A DNA stretch of 35,319 nt from Pseudomonas tehranensis. Its GTDB lineage: Bacteria > Pseudomonadota > Gammaproteobacteria > Pseudomonadales > Pseudomonadaceae. The notes under the pieces are model-generated. The model worked only from the letters and a program-made list of their open reading frames with translations, did not search any database and was not told the DNA's origin. The translations under genes were made by a program, and so were the position numbers. Position 1 is the first letter of the stretch. Each line of letters opens with the position of its first letter. Below, piece after piece: positions 17,808 to 25,934 of this stretch. The stretch spans positions 1 through 35,319 of the forward strand of contig NZ_JABWQV010000030.1 in NCBI RefSeq assembly GCF_014268615.1. The letters are read 5' to 3'.

Positions 17808-18131
17808 TCAGATCGGGCGGCTGCCGTACTTGTTGTCCGGTTTCTTGGGCGGATCCGCAACAACGTTGGCCTCCACTTCCTGCACTTTACCGCCTCTGGC
17901 CAGGAACTCCTCCATGGCCTTGGCGAGCGCATCACGCTCCTTGTTCTTGGCCTCTACGCTCGGCAACTCGTCGACCGACACCGCCGCTTTGGCCTTGCCT
18001 TTGGCGGTTGGCGCCGGTACATCGGCCCCATCATCGTCGGCGACGTCTTCAGCCGCCGCTTCCAGGCCTTCTTCGGCCTCGTCTTCGTCACCTACTTCGA
18101 GGTCGTCGTTTTCCAGATCATCGTCGCTCAT
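17808..18131 (-). CDS. sutA: SutA, RNA polymerase-associated slow-growth regulator
   Basis: A 107-residue acidic protein recognised as SutA of Pseudomonas. Residues 1 to about 40 are almost all Asp, Glu and Ala (SDDDLENDDLEVGDEDEAEE), then a Lys/Pro linker. A predicted helix (NKERDALAKAMEEFLARGGK, about 63-82) and a flexible tail with PPKKPDNKYGSRPI follow. P. aeruginosa SutA binds RNA polymerase and raises ribosomal and other promoter activity during slow growth. The length is close to the published protein. No signal peptide or Cys is present. It is a single gene with a good terminator after it; upstream is the YjbQ gene on the same strand, 101 bases away. Confidence 0.87.
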   Translation of the reverse strand: MSDDDLENDDLEVGDEDEAEEGLEAAAEDVADDDGADVPAPTAKGKAKAAVSVDELPSVEAKNKERDALAKAMEEFLARGGKVQEVEANVVADPPKKPDNKYGSRPI

Positions 18132-18232
18132 GTTCTACCTCATGACTTGCGAAAAGCAGATTAGTTATAGCCCAGCTTCGCCGTCTGTCGAAGGCTGCCA
18201 GAAAAAATTCAACATCCGCCGGCAATCAGCGG

Positions 18233-18658
18233 TTACGCCCCATCACCGTACAAAGTGGCGAGGACCTTACGAGCACCGCCATGATCACGGTGCTCGCCCA
18301 GATAAACACCTTGCCAGGTACCCAATGCCAACCGTCCCGCCGTGACCGGCAGACTAAGCTGACACCCCAGCACGCTGGCCTTGAAGTGCGCCGGGAGGTC
18401 GTCCAGGCCTTCGTCGTTGTGCTCATAATCGGCGGTTCCTTGTGGGATCAGCCGATTGAAAAATCGTTCGAAGTCTCGACGTACCGCCGGATCGGCGTTC
18501 TCGTTGATGGTCAACGAGGCCGAGGTATGCTGCAGCCACAGATGCAACAGACCGACACGACATGCCCGGAGTTCAGGCAGGCCGGCGAGCAACTCGTCCG
18601 TTACCAGATGAAAGCCCCGAGGCCTTGCCCGCAGGGTTATCAGCGTCTGTTGCCACAT
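18233..18658 (-). CDS. YjbQ family protein (secondary thiamine-phosphate synthase family)
   Basis: A 141-residue protein of the UPF0047/YjbQ family. The start at 18658 ([20 protein letters not shown]) gives the family N-terminus; an upstream in-frame codon at 18685 adds nine unrelated residues. Conserved blocks are [20 protein letters not shown] near 52-71, [16 protein letters not shown] near 89-104 and [15 protein letters not shown] near 115-131. The invariant His and Asp/Glu residues suggest a metal-bound catalytic site. Members have weak thiamine-phosphate synthase activity, but their physiological role is unsettled. It is transcribed leftwards toward sutA. Confidence 0.9.
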   Translation of the reverse strand: MWQQTLITLRARPRGFHLVTDELLAGLPELRACRVGLLHLWLQHTSASLTINENADPAVRRDFERFFNRLIPQGTADYEHNDEGLDDLPAHFKASVLGCQLSLPVTAGRLALGTWQGVYLGEHRDHGGARKVLATLYGDGA

Positions 18659-18828
18659 ACAGATCTCCGCACGTTCGGCGCGCATTCTAGCGCGGTCTGG
18701 GAAAAAACAAAGGGCCTAATACGCCTGCTTTGGTGTAAGCCTATGGCCGTAGAAAAACCCATGTCGCGTCCATAACAAAAGACGTCGGAAAAACCGACCC
18801 ATCCTGTGAGCAATGACAAATTCCAGAC

Positions 18829-18859
18829 AAAAAAATGCCCGGCGAACCGGGCATTTTTT
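18829..18859. terminator. Intrinsic terminator after amtB
   Basis: A perfect stem, TGCCCGG at 18836-18842 with CCGGGCA at 18847-18853 around a CGAA loop, is flanked by A-run 18829-18835 and T-run 18854-18859. It lies 12 bases past the amtB stop and would end the glnK-amtB transcript. Confidence 0.93.
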
Positions 18860-18870
18860 ATTGCGTGTGC

Positions 18871-20196
18871 TTACAGATTGTAGCCACGTTCGTTGTGCTG
18901 GGCCAGATCCAGGCCGACCGCCTCTTCTTCCTCGGAGACACGCAGGCCCATGACAGCGTCCAGGACCTTGAGGATGATGAAGGTGACGATCGCAGTGTAG
19001 ATCACCGTGAAGCCTACACCCTTGAGCTGAATCCACACTTGCGCGCCGATATCAGTCACGGTGCCGAAGCCACCCAGGGCCGGCGCTGCGAACACACCGG
19101 TCAGGATCGCGCCCAGGATACCGCCGATGCCGTGCACGCCGAAGGCGTCCAGGGAGTCGTCATAGCCCATTTTGCGCTTGAGGGTAGTGGCGCAGAAGAA
19201 GCACACCACGCCCGCCGCCAAACCGATGACCAGGGCGCCCATCGGGCCCACAGTGCCGGCAGCCGGCGTAATCGCAACCAGACCCGCCACCACACCCGAG
19301 GCAATGCCCAGTGCGCTTGGCTTACCGTGGGTGATCCACTCGGCGAACATCCAGCCCAACGCCGCCGCAGCGGTTGCAATCTGGGTCACCAGCATTGCCA
19401 TACCGGCGGTGCCGTTGGCCGCGATGGCGGAACCGGCGTTGAAGCCGAACCAGCCAACCCACAGCATGGCCGCGCCCATCAGGGTGTAACCCAGGTTATG
19501 CGGCGCCATCGGCGTAGTTGGGAAGCCTTTGCGCTTGCCCAGTACCAGGCACGCCACCAGGCCAGCAATACCGGCATTGATGTGCACCACGGTGCCGCCA
19601 GCGAAGTCCAGCACACCCCAGTCCCACATCAGGCCGCCGTTGCCGGACCAGACCATGTGTGCAATCGGTGCATAAACCAGGGTGAACCACACGCCCATGA
19701 AGATCAGCATCGCGGAGAACTTCATCCGCTCGGCGAACGCACCGACGATCAGCGCCGGGGTGATGATGGCGAACGTCATCTGGAAGGTGATGAACACCGC
19801 TTCAGGGAACAGGCCCGTCAGGCTATCGGGGGTGAGACCCGCCAGGAATGCCTTGTTCAGACCGCCGACGAACGAATTGAAGTTGACGACGCCCTGCTCC
19901 ATCCCCGTGGTGTCGAACGCAATGCTGTAGCCATAAATGACCCACAGGATGCTGATCAGGCCGGTAATGGCAAAGCATTGCATCATCACCGACAGAATGT
20001 TTTTCGACCGAACCATACCGCCGTAGAACAGCGCCAGGCCGGGAATGGTCATGAACAGTACAAGAATTGTGGCAGTGAGCATCCAGGCTGTGTCGCCGGA
20101 GTTCAGGACTGGGGCTGCCGCTTCTTCTGCCATGGCCAGGCCAGGCGTTACGAAGGACAACAGGGCTCCTAGCCCTGCGAATTTACGCAGAGTCAT
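18871..20196 (-). CDS. amtB: Ammonium transporter AmtB
   Basis: A 441-residue inner-membrane ammonium channel of the Amt/Rh family. Residues 1 to about 23 form a cleavable signal peptide ending around AMA-EEAAAP, as in E. coli AmtB. Eleven membrane spans are readable after it. The pore twin-histidines are in DFAGGTVVHINAGIAGLV and DAFGVHGIGGILGAILTG. The C-terminal tail VSEEEEAVGLDLAQHNERGY is the region that docks GlnK. It lies 33 bases downstream of glnK on the same strand, so the channel and its PII regulator are co-expressed under nitrogen limitation. Confidence 0.98.
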   Translation of the reverse strand: MTLRKFAGLGALLSFVTPGLAMAEEAAAPVLNSGDTAWMLTATILVLFMTIPGLALFYGGMVRSKNILSVMMQCFAITGLISILWVIYGYSIAFDTTGMEQGVVNFNSFVGGLNKAFLAGLTPDSLTGLFPEAVFITFQMTFAIITPALIVGAFAERMKFSAMLIFMGVWFTLVYAPIAHMVWSGNGGLMWDWGVLDFAGGTVVHINAGIAGLVACLVLGKRKGFPTTPMAPHNLGYTLMGAAMLWVGWFGFNAGSAIAANGTAGMAMLVTQIATAAAALGWMFAEWITHGKPSALGIASGVVAGLVAITPAAGTVGPMGALVIGLAAGVVCFFCATTLKRKMGYDDSLDAFGVHGIGGILGAILTGVFAAPALGGFGTVTDIGAQVWIQLKGVGFTVIYTAIVTFIILKVLDAVMGLRVSEEEEAVGLDLAQHNERGYNL

Positions 20197-20229
20197 ATTG
20201 TTTTCTCCTGGGGCGTTGGGTTTGGCGGC

Positions 20230-20753
<524 letters not shown>

Positions 20754-20981
20754 TGGGTCATCAGCCACTAAGCAGAAACCTTGCCATCTGTGCCCAAACC
20801 TTCTGATTTCAGTCTCTTACCCACTGTGCCGGCTTGTGCCGCACCCCGAACCGGAACAATACGCACAACAACAGTGCGACGATGCCCGACCCCGTGCGCG
20901 AAAAGCGTGCACTCCTTGCTCGCCAATTGAATATAGACGCTGCGTGATACACTGCCCTCCATCGTTTTCAGGACACCTGCC

Positions 20982-21242
20982 ATGCTTGCGCCCAAAGACC
21001 TCCTCGACGCCCTGAGCGGCCACGCTTCCCGCCTCTTGAGCGGCGACACACCCCTGCCCAAAAGCGAAATCGAAAGCCAGTTCAAGGCCCTGCTACAAAG
21101 CGGCTTCAGCAAGCTGGATCTGGTCAGCCGGGAAGAATTCGACAGCCAGATGGTCGTACTGGCCCGAACCCGGGCGCGGTTGGAGAGCCTGGAGGCAAAG
21201 GTGGCGGAGTTGGAGGCGAAGGTAAATCCACCTACCGAATAA
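20982..21242 (+). CDS. ubiK: UbiK, ubiquinone biosynthesis accessory factor
   Basis: An 86-residue member of the BMFP/YqiC family. The N-terminal part is an amphipathic helix region (APKDLLDALSGHASRLL) followed by IESQFKALLQSGFSKLDLVS. The C-terminal half, about 52-82, is a leucine-heptad coiled coil (MVVLARTRARLESLEAKVAE) that forms a trimer. UbiK binds UbiJ and lipids and helps aerobic ubiquinone synthesis. In E. coli it is also reported to be membrane-fusogenic. The gene is 43 bases from the 3' end of the convergent histidine kinase. Confidence 0.92.
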   Translation: MLAPKDLLDALSGHASRLLSGDTPLPKSEIESQFKALLQSGFSKLDLVSREEFDSQMVVLARTRARLESLEAKVAELEAKVNPPTE

Positions 21243-21285
21243 CGCTCCCTACAACGCTTTTGTGCCAAGATCGCAAACCGGCAGC

Positions 21286-22563
21286 TCAGCCACTCGCGGC
21301 TCGCGGAGATTGACCTTGGGCCAGCGCAAGCGGCAACTCCAGGGTAAACAGCGCGCCCTTACCCGGGCCCGCGCTCCGCACCGTCAGCTCGCCGCCCATT
21401 TCATGCGCAGCCAGAATGCAACTGTGCAGGCCAAAGCCGTGACCGTCGGCGCGCGTAGTAAAACCATGCTCGAACACCCGGGTGAGATTGTCCCTGGAAA
21501 TACCCTCGCCGTTGTCCTCGACCTCGATCCGCACACGCTTGTCGTCAGTGGCCTTCAGACGCAGGGTAATGCACGACGGTCGATCCGCCACCGAATCAAG
21601 CGCCTGCTTGGCGTTGTTGATTAGATTGATCAGTATTTGCAGCACCTTGTGCTTGTCCAGCGACATCATCGGAATATCGGCGAGCTCCTTGGTCAGCGTC
21701 ACACGATGGCGAGCCAGGGACACATCGCAGATGCGTACCACATCCTCGATCAGCTCTCGCAGCGAACCCGGCTCCAGCACGCTGGAGTTACCGGCATAGG
21801 ACTGCTGGGTGGCGACGATCTCCTTGATATGGTCGATGCTCTTGGTCAGCTGCACCAACTCATCGATCATGCTCCGCTGCTCGGCGGCCAGGGCTTCGGC
21901 CAACTTGCCAAGATAGCCGGGTAGCGCGCGACCTTTCGGATCGCTGCTGATAAAGGCGCCGAGATCATCGGAATGCTCCCTCATCAATTCAGCGACCCTG
22001 ATTACCCCCTGCCCTTTGGATGCGTGCACTTTCTCGTACAAGAGTCGGGCTGACACATTGACGCTATTGAGTACATTGCCCACGTTGTGCAGCACATTGG
22101 TGGCGATTTCCGCCATACCGGCCCGGCGCGCGGTAGTGACCAGTTCGGCCTGCGCCTCACGCAACTCGTCATTGACCCGGGCCAGTTGCTGCGGGCTGGG
22201 GATCTTAAGGGCTGCAGGCACCAGCCGGACCAGCAGGATGGCAGTAATCACCGAGGCGATAGCGGTGATGACCTTGACCAGCGCCGACAGCCAATAGTAG
22301 GGCTGCCAGATGGTCAGGATTTCCATCACATGGCTGGTCCCGCACGCCAGGATGAACACCCCAAAAGCCGTCAGCATCCAGTCAAAAGGCACGTCTTTGC
22401 GCTTGTGGATAAAGTACAGAAGGGTGAAAGGGATGGAGATGTAGGACAGGGTGATCAAGCCATCGGCAATGACATTGGTCCACAGCAAATCCGGCCGCCA
22501 CATATAGCAATGCCCATGGGGCATAAAGCGCTTGTCGGTTAACAGAGCCAGCAGATCGTTCAT
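21286..22563 (-). CDS. Histidine kinase with ethylene-receptor-like membrane domain
   Basis: A 425-residue membrane sensor kinase. Residues 1-29 contain FMPHGHCYMW. Three membrane spans follow, near 30-52, 61-81 and 92-116. They match the ethylene-binding domain of plant ETR1: D34, Y41, I44, P45, I71, C74 and H78 occupy the places of ETR1 D25, Y32, I35, P36, I62, C65 and H69, with a constant offset of nine. C74 and H78 (ACGTSH) are the pair that holds copper(I) in ETR1. A short coiled coil (123-145) leads to the kinase: phosphoacceptor H159 in LHNVGNVLNS, N-box LINNAKQALD, G1 box DNGEGI, and G2 box GHGFGLH. There is no receiver domain and no adjacent response regulator. A role in sensing ethylene or copper is inferred, not shown. 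Confidence 0.9.
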   Translation of the reverse strand: MNDLLALLTDKRFMPHGHCYMWRPDLLWTNVIADGLITLSYISIPFTLLYFIHKRKDVPFDWMLTAFGVFILACGTSHVMEILTIWQPYYWLSALVKVITAIASVITAILLVRLVPAALKIPSPQQLARVNDELREAQAELVTTARRAGMAEIATNVLHNVGNVLNSVNVSARLLYEKVHASKGQGVIRVAELMREHSDDLGAFISSDPKGRALPGYLGKLAEALAAEQRSMIDELVQLTKSIDHIKEIVATQQSYAGNSSVLEPGSLRELIEDVVRICDVSLARHRVTLTKELADIPMMSLDKHKVLQILINLINNAKQALDSVADRPSCITLRLKATDDKRVRIEVEDNGEGISRDNLTRVFEHGFTTRADGHGFGLHSCILAAHEMGGELTVRSAGPGKGALFTLELPLALAQGQSPRAASG

Positions 22564-22640
22564 GGGCCACTCACTCCCTGTGCCGTAGATGCCGATTGGA
22601 CAAATCGGAGTCTAGCAGGGCCTGGGACGGTCATTTTGAA

Positions 22641-22665
22641 GGCTCTGCGAAACGGCCGCAGAGCC
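22641..22665. other. Perfect hairpin between kinase and comM
   Basis: GGCTCTGCG at 22641-22649 pairs with CGCAGAGCC at 22657-22665 around a seven-base loop. It lies in the 276-base divergent gap. No T-run follows, so it is not a clear terminator; it could be a regulatory structure in the comM leader. Confidence 0.5.
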
Positions 22666-22839
22666 ATGCTGAACAAACGCGCGCCCTATCGCGATCGTGG
22701 TCGCGCGGGTGATCGGCCATTCACAACCGCAACATCCTGGCAAAATTTTCGCCTTCAATTGCCCCACCAAAAGCCTATCCCACGACTAACCTTCAAGAGC
22801 CGCAGGACGCGGCCCCTTATTCACTCAAGGAACGATTGC

Positions 22840-24332
22840 ATGTCGCTCGCCATTGTCCATAGCCGCGCCCAGGTGGGGGTGGAGGCTCCTGCCGTTACCG
22901 TTGAAGTCCATCTGGCCAATGGCTTGCCATCGCTGACGATGGTCGGTTTGCCTGAAGCGGCGGTGAAGGAAAGCAAGGACAGAGTGCGCAGCGCGATCAT
23001 CAATTCGGGCCTGAATTTCCCGGCTCGGCGCATCACCCTGAACCTGGCGCCGGCGGACCTGCCGAAGGACGGCGGGCGATTCGACCTGGCAATTGCCCTG
23101 GGGATCCTGGCGGCCAGCGTACAAGTGCCGACCTTGATGCTGGACGATGTGGAATGCCTCGGCGAGCTGGCGTTGTCCGGCGCGGTGCGCCCAGTGCGCG
23201 GTGTGTTGCCCGCCGCGCTGGCGGCGCGCAAGGCCGGGCGTACGCTGCTGGTACCGCGAGCGAATGCCGAGGAAGCCTGCCTGGCGTCGGGGCTGAAGGT
23301 GATCGCCGTGGATCATTTGCTCGAAGCGGTGGCGCACTTCAACGGCCACACCCCTGTGCAGCCCTATGCTTCCAATGGATTGCTCTCGGCGAGCAAGCCT
23401 TATCCCGACCTGAATGAAGTACAAGGCCAGGTCGGGGCCAAGCGCGCATGCTGATTGCCGCTGCGGGGGCGCATAACCTGTTATTCAGCGGACCACCCGG
23501 TACCGGCAAGACACTGCTGGCGAGCCGTTTACCGGGATTGTTGCCGCCACTGGCTGAATGTGAGGCCCTGGAGGTCGCCGCGATACAGTCGGTGGCCAGT
23601 TGCGTGCCGTTGAGCCATTGGCCGCAGCGCCCGTTTCGCCAGCCACATCACTCGGCGTCCGGCCCGGCGCTGGTGGGTGGCGGATCAAAGCCGCAACCGG
23701 GGGAAATCACCCTCGCCCACCATGGCGTGCTGTTTCTCGATGAACTGCCGGAATTCGACCGCAAGGTCCTTGAGGTCTTGAGGGAGCCACTGGAATCGGG
23801 TCACATTGTGGTTTCTCGCGCCCGTGACCGGGTGCGCTTTCCGGCGCGCTTCCAACTGGTGGCGGCGATGAATCCCTGCCCCTGTGGGTACCTTGGCGAG
23901 GCCAGCGGCCGATGCTCGTGTACGCCGGACATGGTGCAGCGCTACCGCAATAAACTCTCCGGCCCGTTACTGGACCGCATCGACCTGCACCTGACCGTCG
24001 CCCGGGAAGCCACGGCGCTGAGCCCAAAAAGCGAATCCGGTGCCGATACGGCTACCGTAGCCGAGCAAGTGGCCGAAGCCCGCGAACGCCAGCAAAAGCG
24101 CCAGGGATGTGCCAACGCGTTCCTGGATCTGCCGGGTTTGCGTCGGCATTGCAAGTTATCCACAACCGATGAAACCTGGCTGGAAACCGCCTGCGAACGA
24201 CTGACCCTGTCGCTGCGAGCCGCTCACCGCTTGCTCAAGGTCGCCCGTACGCTGGCGGACCTTGAGCAAGCGGATCGAATCAGCCGAGAGCACTTGGCCG
24301 AAGCATTGCAATACCGGCCCGCCACGCCCTGA
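22840..24332 (+). pseudogene. comM: comM (YifB), Mg-chelatase-like AAA+ helicase, frameshifted
   Basis: Full length would be 497 residues, but a one-base deletion near 23445-23450 splits it. The first frame, 22840-23454, starts MSLAIVHSRAQVGVEAPAVT and ends AKRAC instead of the expected AKRALLIAAAG. The second frame, 23448-24332, continues LIAAAGAHNLLFSGPPGTGK with Walker A, Walker B FLDELPEFD, and the CPCGYLG/CSCTPDM Cys cluster, through to the normal C-terminus. ComM is a hexameric branch-migration helicase that promotes integration of DNA during natural transformation. The halves overlap as ATGCTGA, so the second could be made by re-initiation, but then the ATPase lacks the N-terminal domain. 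No other damage is seen. It may be a recent mutation or a sequence error. Confidence 0.85.
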
Positions 24333-24338
24333 TGGGCA

Positions 24339-25553
24339 TCATGGCTTGCTCAGGTCCACCAGCGGCGTATTTCGTACTTCGGTTTCCTGGGTGCCCTGGA
24401 TTTCATCGATACGTTTGAGGGCTTTATCCACAGCTCCTTTATCCGCCAACAGGCTGTAGTGGATCTGGAACTGCTTCTGCTCTTTTGGCGAGAGGGTGGG
24501 CACCAGGCCCAGTGGCCGTTGATACCGGCGGTTATAGGAGAAACTGGTGCCCGGCTCCAGCCCGGTCACGTAACCCTGACCTTGGGTGTCAGTGTTTTTC
24601 CACAGGGAGAACACGGGGAGCGTGCCGGTGTTGAAGCCCACCGATACACCGAGGCTACCGGCCTTGTTGTGCAACACGGTGAGCGTGTCGCCCTTGGCAT
24701 CGGCATAAGGCACGACGTTGTAAACGGTTTCGTCGTAGTCCTTGGTTGGCCCTCGGTAGGTTTGCCAATCCGCCAGATCGCCCTTGGCCTTGTCGTTGAA
24801 CGGCGAGACCTGCTTGACCGGTGCCGCGAAGCGAGCCCCCTGCTCCAGGAACGGTGTGCTGAAATTGCTGTGGTAAAGCGCTTGGTATTCCTTCGGATAG
24901 TCGCCGTTGTTGGTCAGCGTATCCTTGAGTGCGAAGCTCACGCTGCCGGGCTCGGTCAGCAGTTCGGTTTGTACCGAGAAATCGACCTTTTTGAAGGCTT
25001 GCTCCTTCAGCTCGCCCCGCAGAGTAATGGCATACGGCGGTTTTTCATCGATGTGTAGCGTCACTTTGTTGGCCGGGATGTTGGCGGCGCGGCCATGCAG
25101 AGTCAGCAGCTCGCCGTTGTCCATGCCGGGATGGCCGACCCATTCGTAGCCACAGCGCGTCACCAGCTCGTTGAAGCCTTCGAGCCAGCCCAGTCCACCG
25201 CGACCATTGAGCTCGATGAACGACGGATTGACCACTTCCTTGACTGGCGAATCCCAGCCCATACGCACGTCACCGACCGAGGCCTGCAGTACGTTCATGC
25301 CCCGTGTTGGAACGACCGAGAGCTTCATCGTGCCGTTGTCGATATCGACGATGCTGACGCCTTCCTGCCGACCGCCATGCAGGGTGCGCATTGTCACGGA
25401 AAAGGGCTTGTCGGTTTTCACGCCGAGCTGCTGGCTGGTGACTTTCCAGGGCTGAGCGGCTTTATCGGTGTCGAGCAGGACGTAATCCCAGGCCATGGCG
25501 TGGGACGTAGCGCCCAGGGCGCTGAGGGCAATGACAAGTTTGAGCGGAGTCAT
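24339..25553 (-). CDS. Secreted aldose 1-epimerase-like protein (DUF4432)
   Basis: A 404-residue protein beginning with a signal peptide (MTPLKLVIALSALGATSHAM, cleavage near AMA-WDY), so it is likely periplasmic. The start at 25553 is chosen because it opens the signal peptide; the upstream in-frame codon at 25673 adds unrelated residues. The body matches the galactose-mutarotase-like beta-sandwich of DUF4432 proteins: VVPTRGMNVLQA near 83-94, GWDSPVKEVVNP near 100-111, CGYEWVGHPG, LHGRAANIPA and GLEPGTSF. The family acts on carbohydrates, but the substrate is not known. It is convergent with comM, six bases away. The promoter at 25585-25613 contains a LacI-type operator, which suggests sugar-controlled expression. 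Confidence 0.85.
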   Translation of the reverse strand: MTPLKLVIALSALGATSHAMAWDYVLLDTDKAAQPWKVTSQQLGVKTDKPFSVTMRTLHGGRQEGVSIVDIDNGTMKLSVVPTRGMNVLQASVGDVRMGWDSPVKEVVNPSFIELNGRGGLGWLEGFNELVTRCGYEWVGHPGMDNGELLTLHGRAANIPANKVTLHIDEKPPYAITLRGELKEQAFKKVDFSVQTELLTEPGSVSFALKDTLTNNGDYPKEYQALYHSNFSTPFLEQGARFAAPVKQVSPFNDKAKGDLADWQTYRGPTKDYDETVYNVVPYADAKGDTLTVLHNKAGSLGVSVGFNTGTLPVFSLWKNTDTQGQGYVTGLEPGTSFSYNRRYQRPLGLVPTLSPKEQKQFQIHYSLLADKGAVDKALKRIDEIQGTQETEVRNTPLVDLSKP

Positions 25554-25584
25554 AAGGGCAGCCTTTTCTTGGAGTTGTGCGGTT

Positions 25585-25613
25585 TTTATAGACTTGAAGA
25601 AACGTTTCAGCAA
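25585..25613 (-). promoter_or_regulatory. Promoter of the epimerase-like gene with LacI-family operator in the spacer
   Basis: On the minus strand TTGCTG (25613-25608) and TATAAA (25590-25585) are separated by exactly 17 bases. The perfect palindrome GAAACGTTTC (25599-25608) lies in the spacer, overlapping the last base of the -35 box. Its centre CG and A/T arms are typical of LacI/GalR-family operators such as the FruR/Cra site of P. putida. The predicted transcription start is about 25 bases before the ATG. Confidence 0.6.
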
Positions 25614-25731
25614 GCTTAAAAACAGCGAATACCTCGAAAAGACGCAGTGCTGCAGCAACCGGCCTTCGCGCAAACAGGTTCGCTTTTAGATATCGGAGGG
25701 TCAGTTGCAGGGATGCTGGCCCTAAGGCCCT

Positions 25732-25914
25732 CTTCGCGAGCAAGCCCGCTCCCACATTGATTAGGGATGGCCGCAAAATGCCCGTTCGCCGCCAAGCCCC
25801 TGTGGGAGCGAGCTTGCTCGCGATAGCGGTGAGTCAATTGCGGTGATGTTGGCTAGGCCGCCTCTTCGCAAGCAAACTCGCTCCCAGAGAATTCTGGGGT
25901 GAGTTTGCTCGCGA
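25732..25914. repeat. Cluster of four REP arms
   Basis: Arms lie at 25732-25756, 25801-25827, 25864-25887 and 25894-25914 in alternating orientation. The first two have the usual GTGGGAGCG core. The last two are degenerate (CGCAAGCAAACTCGCTCCCAG and its inverted partner) and only six bases apart. The cluster may be two tandem REPINs, one decaying. Confidence 0.85.
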
Positions 25915-25934
25915 CGGGAGCGGCGGAAGGAGTA

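Larger units (their letters stand above)
25554..25934. other. Intergenic region with promoter and REP cluster
   Basis: 381 bases without a gene. The left part (to about 25615) is the promoter of the epimerase-like gene; the right part is a cluster of four REP arms reaching within 20 bases of the chemoreceptor stop. I see nothing else recognisable. Confidence 0.8.

Noticed and set aside
18835..20172. A 445-residue plus-strand frame opposite amtB
   Set aside because: It is a shadow of the AmtB gene; it starts inside the terminator hairpin and is rich in His, Gln and Arg with no domain.
20768..21268. A 166-residue minus-strand frame covering ubiK
   Set aside because: It overlaps a well-supported UbiK gene and shows no conserved feature.
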